From NCBI GenBank assembly GCA_019400425.1, contig JAFREE010000096.1, forward strand, positions 28,703 through 92,702: a stretch of 64,000 bases of DNA, written 5' to 3'. Source of the DNA: Hymenochaete sp. R1. Lineage: Eukaryota; Basidiomycota; Agaricomycetes; Hymenochaetales; Hymenochaetaceae. Numbering within the stretch: position 1 is the first letter of the stretch; every line of letters begins with the position of its first letter. The notes beneath the pieces are model-generated. The model saw only the letters and a list, made by a program, of their open reading frames with translations. It did not search any database and was not told where the DNA came from. Below are positions 62,660 to 64,000 of the stretch, piece after piece. The translations under genes and the position numbers were made by a program.

Positions 62660-63960
62660 TCAGGGTGCATTTGGCAATTTCTTGTGGAACTCCTTGACTA
62701 GTTCCTGTGTGTGAGTTAGGTTTCCCTCGATCTCCCAGGTGTTGTCTTCAGGGCCATATCCTTTCCATTGAATGTGGTACCTGAGCTTGCCTTGGTCAAC
62801 TCAGGATTCCAGGATTTTCTCAACCATGTGCTCAACTTCGCCGTCTCGCATAATTGGTGGGTCGGGCAGTCGCTTCTGTTGAGATGGGAATTCTGGACAG
62901 TGGTAGGGTGACAGGAGTACCTCATTGAATACCGGATGCTTCAGTTTTCAGGTGGCTGGGAGTTTCAGCTTGTATGCGGATGTGCCCACTTTTTCGATGA
63001 CTTTGAAGGGGCTATAGCATTTGTCTGAAAGCTTCTTCATAGATCGAGAGCTTTTAAGGTTAGTTCCTTCTAGCATAACTTCGTCTCCTGGTTAGTACTC
63101 TATTGACTTCCCTTGGTGCCTATCATGGAACTGCTTCATGGTAGCTGCAGCTTGCTTGAGTGCTGCTTCCGCTTCCTGCCGGATTGAGTCCATTCTTTGG
63201 GCAAACTCTGTGGCCGTCTCATCCTTAGAGGTGCCTTTGGGGTTAGTTGCCTTATACGGATGCCAACTATGATTGATGAAGAAGGGTGAGTATCCAGTGG
63301 ATATCTGTTCTTTGTCATTGTACAAGAATTCTGCAAGTGCGAGCCATTCGGCCCAATCTGACTGATGGAAATTGATGAATATGCGCAGGTACTGTTCGAT
63401 TTCCTGATTGATGCGCTCTGTCTGACCGTCTGTTTGTGGATGATAGGCTGTGGATGGGTTAGCTTCAATGTGGAGCAGCTTGTAGAGTTCCTTCATGAAC
63501 TGTGATTCGAATTGTGTTCCTCGATCGTGGATAAACTTCCTTAGTATGTCATGAAGTCGGAAGACGTGATCCCTGTAAAGTTTCGCCATTCCCAGTGCCG
63601 TAAGTTCAGTGGATATTGGTACCGTATGGATCTGTTTGCTGAATCTGTCTACAAATATGCATATAGCATTATATCCAGAGGATTCTGGTAGTTCACCAAT
63701 GAGATCTACTGAAACGACTTCCCATGGTCCTTCAGGGATCTCATTTGGGTTGAGTGGTCCTCGAGGTGCATTTCAGTGAGCTTTCATTTGTTAGCATTCT
63801 GTGCATCCAGTGATGTAGCGTCTGATGTCCCATTGTATTCTTGGCCACTAGTAATTGCGTGTTATGAGCTCTTGAGTCTTGTATCATCCTGGGTGTCCTG
63901 CCGTAGAGGCATCATAGTGATTATGTTAGAGTCCGATCAAGACGTTGATCAGGAATCTGA
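62660..63960 (-). pseudogene. gypsy pol remnant: integrase and chromodomain, many stops
   Basis: One reading frame covers the stretch. The integrase zinc domain (AGHPG, then NY, GCTEC) is followed by the core with VVSVDLIGELPESSGYNAIC, DRGTQF and AYHPQTDGQTERINQEIEQY (63690-63420), the C-terminal part VMLEGTNLKSSRSMKKLSDK, and a chromodomain with KLRYHIQWKGYGPEDNTWEI. Seven in-frame stops interrupt it: 63884, 63848, 63791, 63773, 63092, 62948 and 62801 (left ends). No frameshift is needed. Chromodomains target such elements to heterochromatin. Confidence 0.82.
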
Positions 63961-64000
63961 CTAATCAGGGTCACGTGACAGCGACCTGAGGATCAAGAGG

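Larger units (their letters stand above)
62027..64000 (-). mobile_element. Ty3/gypsy chromovirus-type retrotransposon, 3' part
   Basis: Runs off the right edge. From the right it holds an integrase with zinc-binding and core domains, a chromodomain, a purine tract and a 3' LTR. Coding order and strand agree with one element read on the minus strand. Transitional stop codons (see pseudogene entry) show that it is dead. The left border, about 62027, is only approximate. Confidence 0.8.

Overview
The window is nuclear DNA of a filamentous basidiomycete, most likely an Agaricomycete. Evidence: genes are packed tightly and cut by many short introns (mostly 48-70 bp, GT-AG, a few GC-AG). The gene set is fungal/opisthokont (GID7/WDR26, PET100, RCO1, class V myosin, CUZ1, MIC19, Zn2Cys6 factor, ING protein). 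A Tad-like LINE and Ty3/gypsy and Ty1/copia remains are present. I do not name a species. No tRNA, rRNA or CRISPR was seen. Exon borders come from reading splice sites and protein continuity by eye.

Layout: 1-8.2 kb holds minus-strand GID7/WDR26 (cut by the left edge), EFB1 (eEF1B) and a SAC-domain phosphoinositide phosphatase. 8.4-20 kb holds PET100 tail-to-tail with an L-serine/threonine dehydratase, an uncertain small gene, MCMBP tail-to-tail with a phosphoribomutase, and an RCO1-like double-PHD protein. 20.4-30.2 kb holds myosin V divergent from VPS2 (ESCRT-III), then COG4. 30.3-36.3 kb is a full-length LINE with a 14-bp target duplication, sitting in the former short promoter between COG4 and CUZ1. 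36.4-48 kb holds CUZ1, a GH3 beta-glucosidase, a UPF0538/C2orf76 homologue, YDJ1 with an upstream heat-shock element, a NIT3-type omega-amidase, a DAG-kinase-domain lipid kinase and UMP-CMP kinase. 48.4-60.9 kb holds a DHX35 helicase, MIC19, a single-pass membrane protein of unknown role, a Zn2Cys6 factor, a NUP37-like WD40 protein and an ING protein. 60.9-64 kb is a bed of retroelement remains.

The genes are independent housekeeping units rather than a cluster. Loose themes are membrane traffic (myosin V, VPS2, COG4, SAC phosphatase), mitochondria (PET100, MIC19) and chromatin (RCO1, ING, MCMBP). Most are arranged as divergent pairs sharing 190-350 bp promoters and convergent pairs separated by 20-80 bp.

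I found no clear undescribed multi-gene system. The strongest unusual signals are: (i) a LINE free of frameshifts whose only lesions are four nonsense codons, each explicable by one C-to-T change; (ii) a gypsy pol remnant with seven stops, all explicable by C-to-T or G-to-A, and no frameshift, which together suggest RIP-like or methylation-driven decay; (iii) insertion of the LINE into the COG4/CUZ1 promoter; (iv) four GC-AG introns in two genes, three of them in the dehydratase; (v) an 8-nt coding last exon in EFB1.
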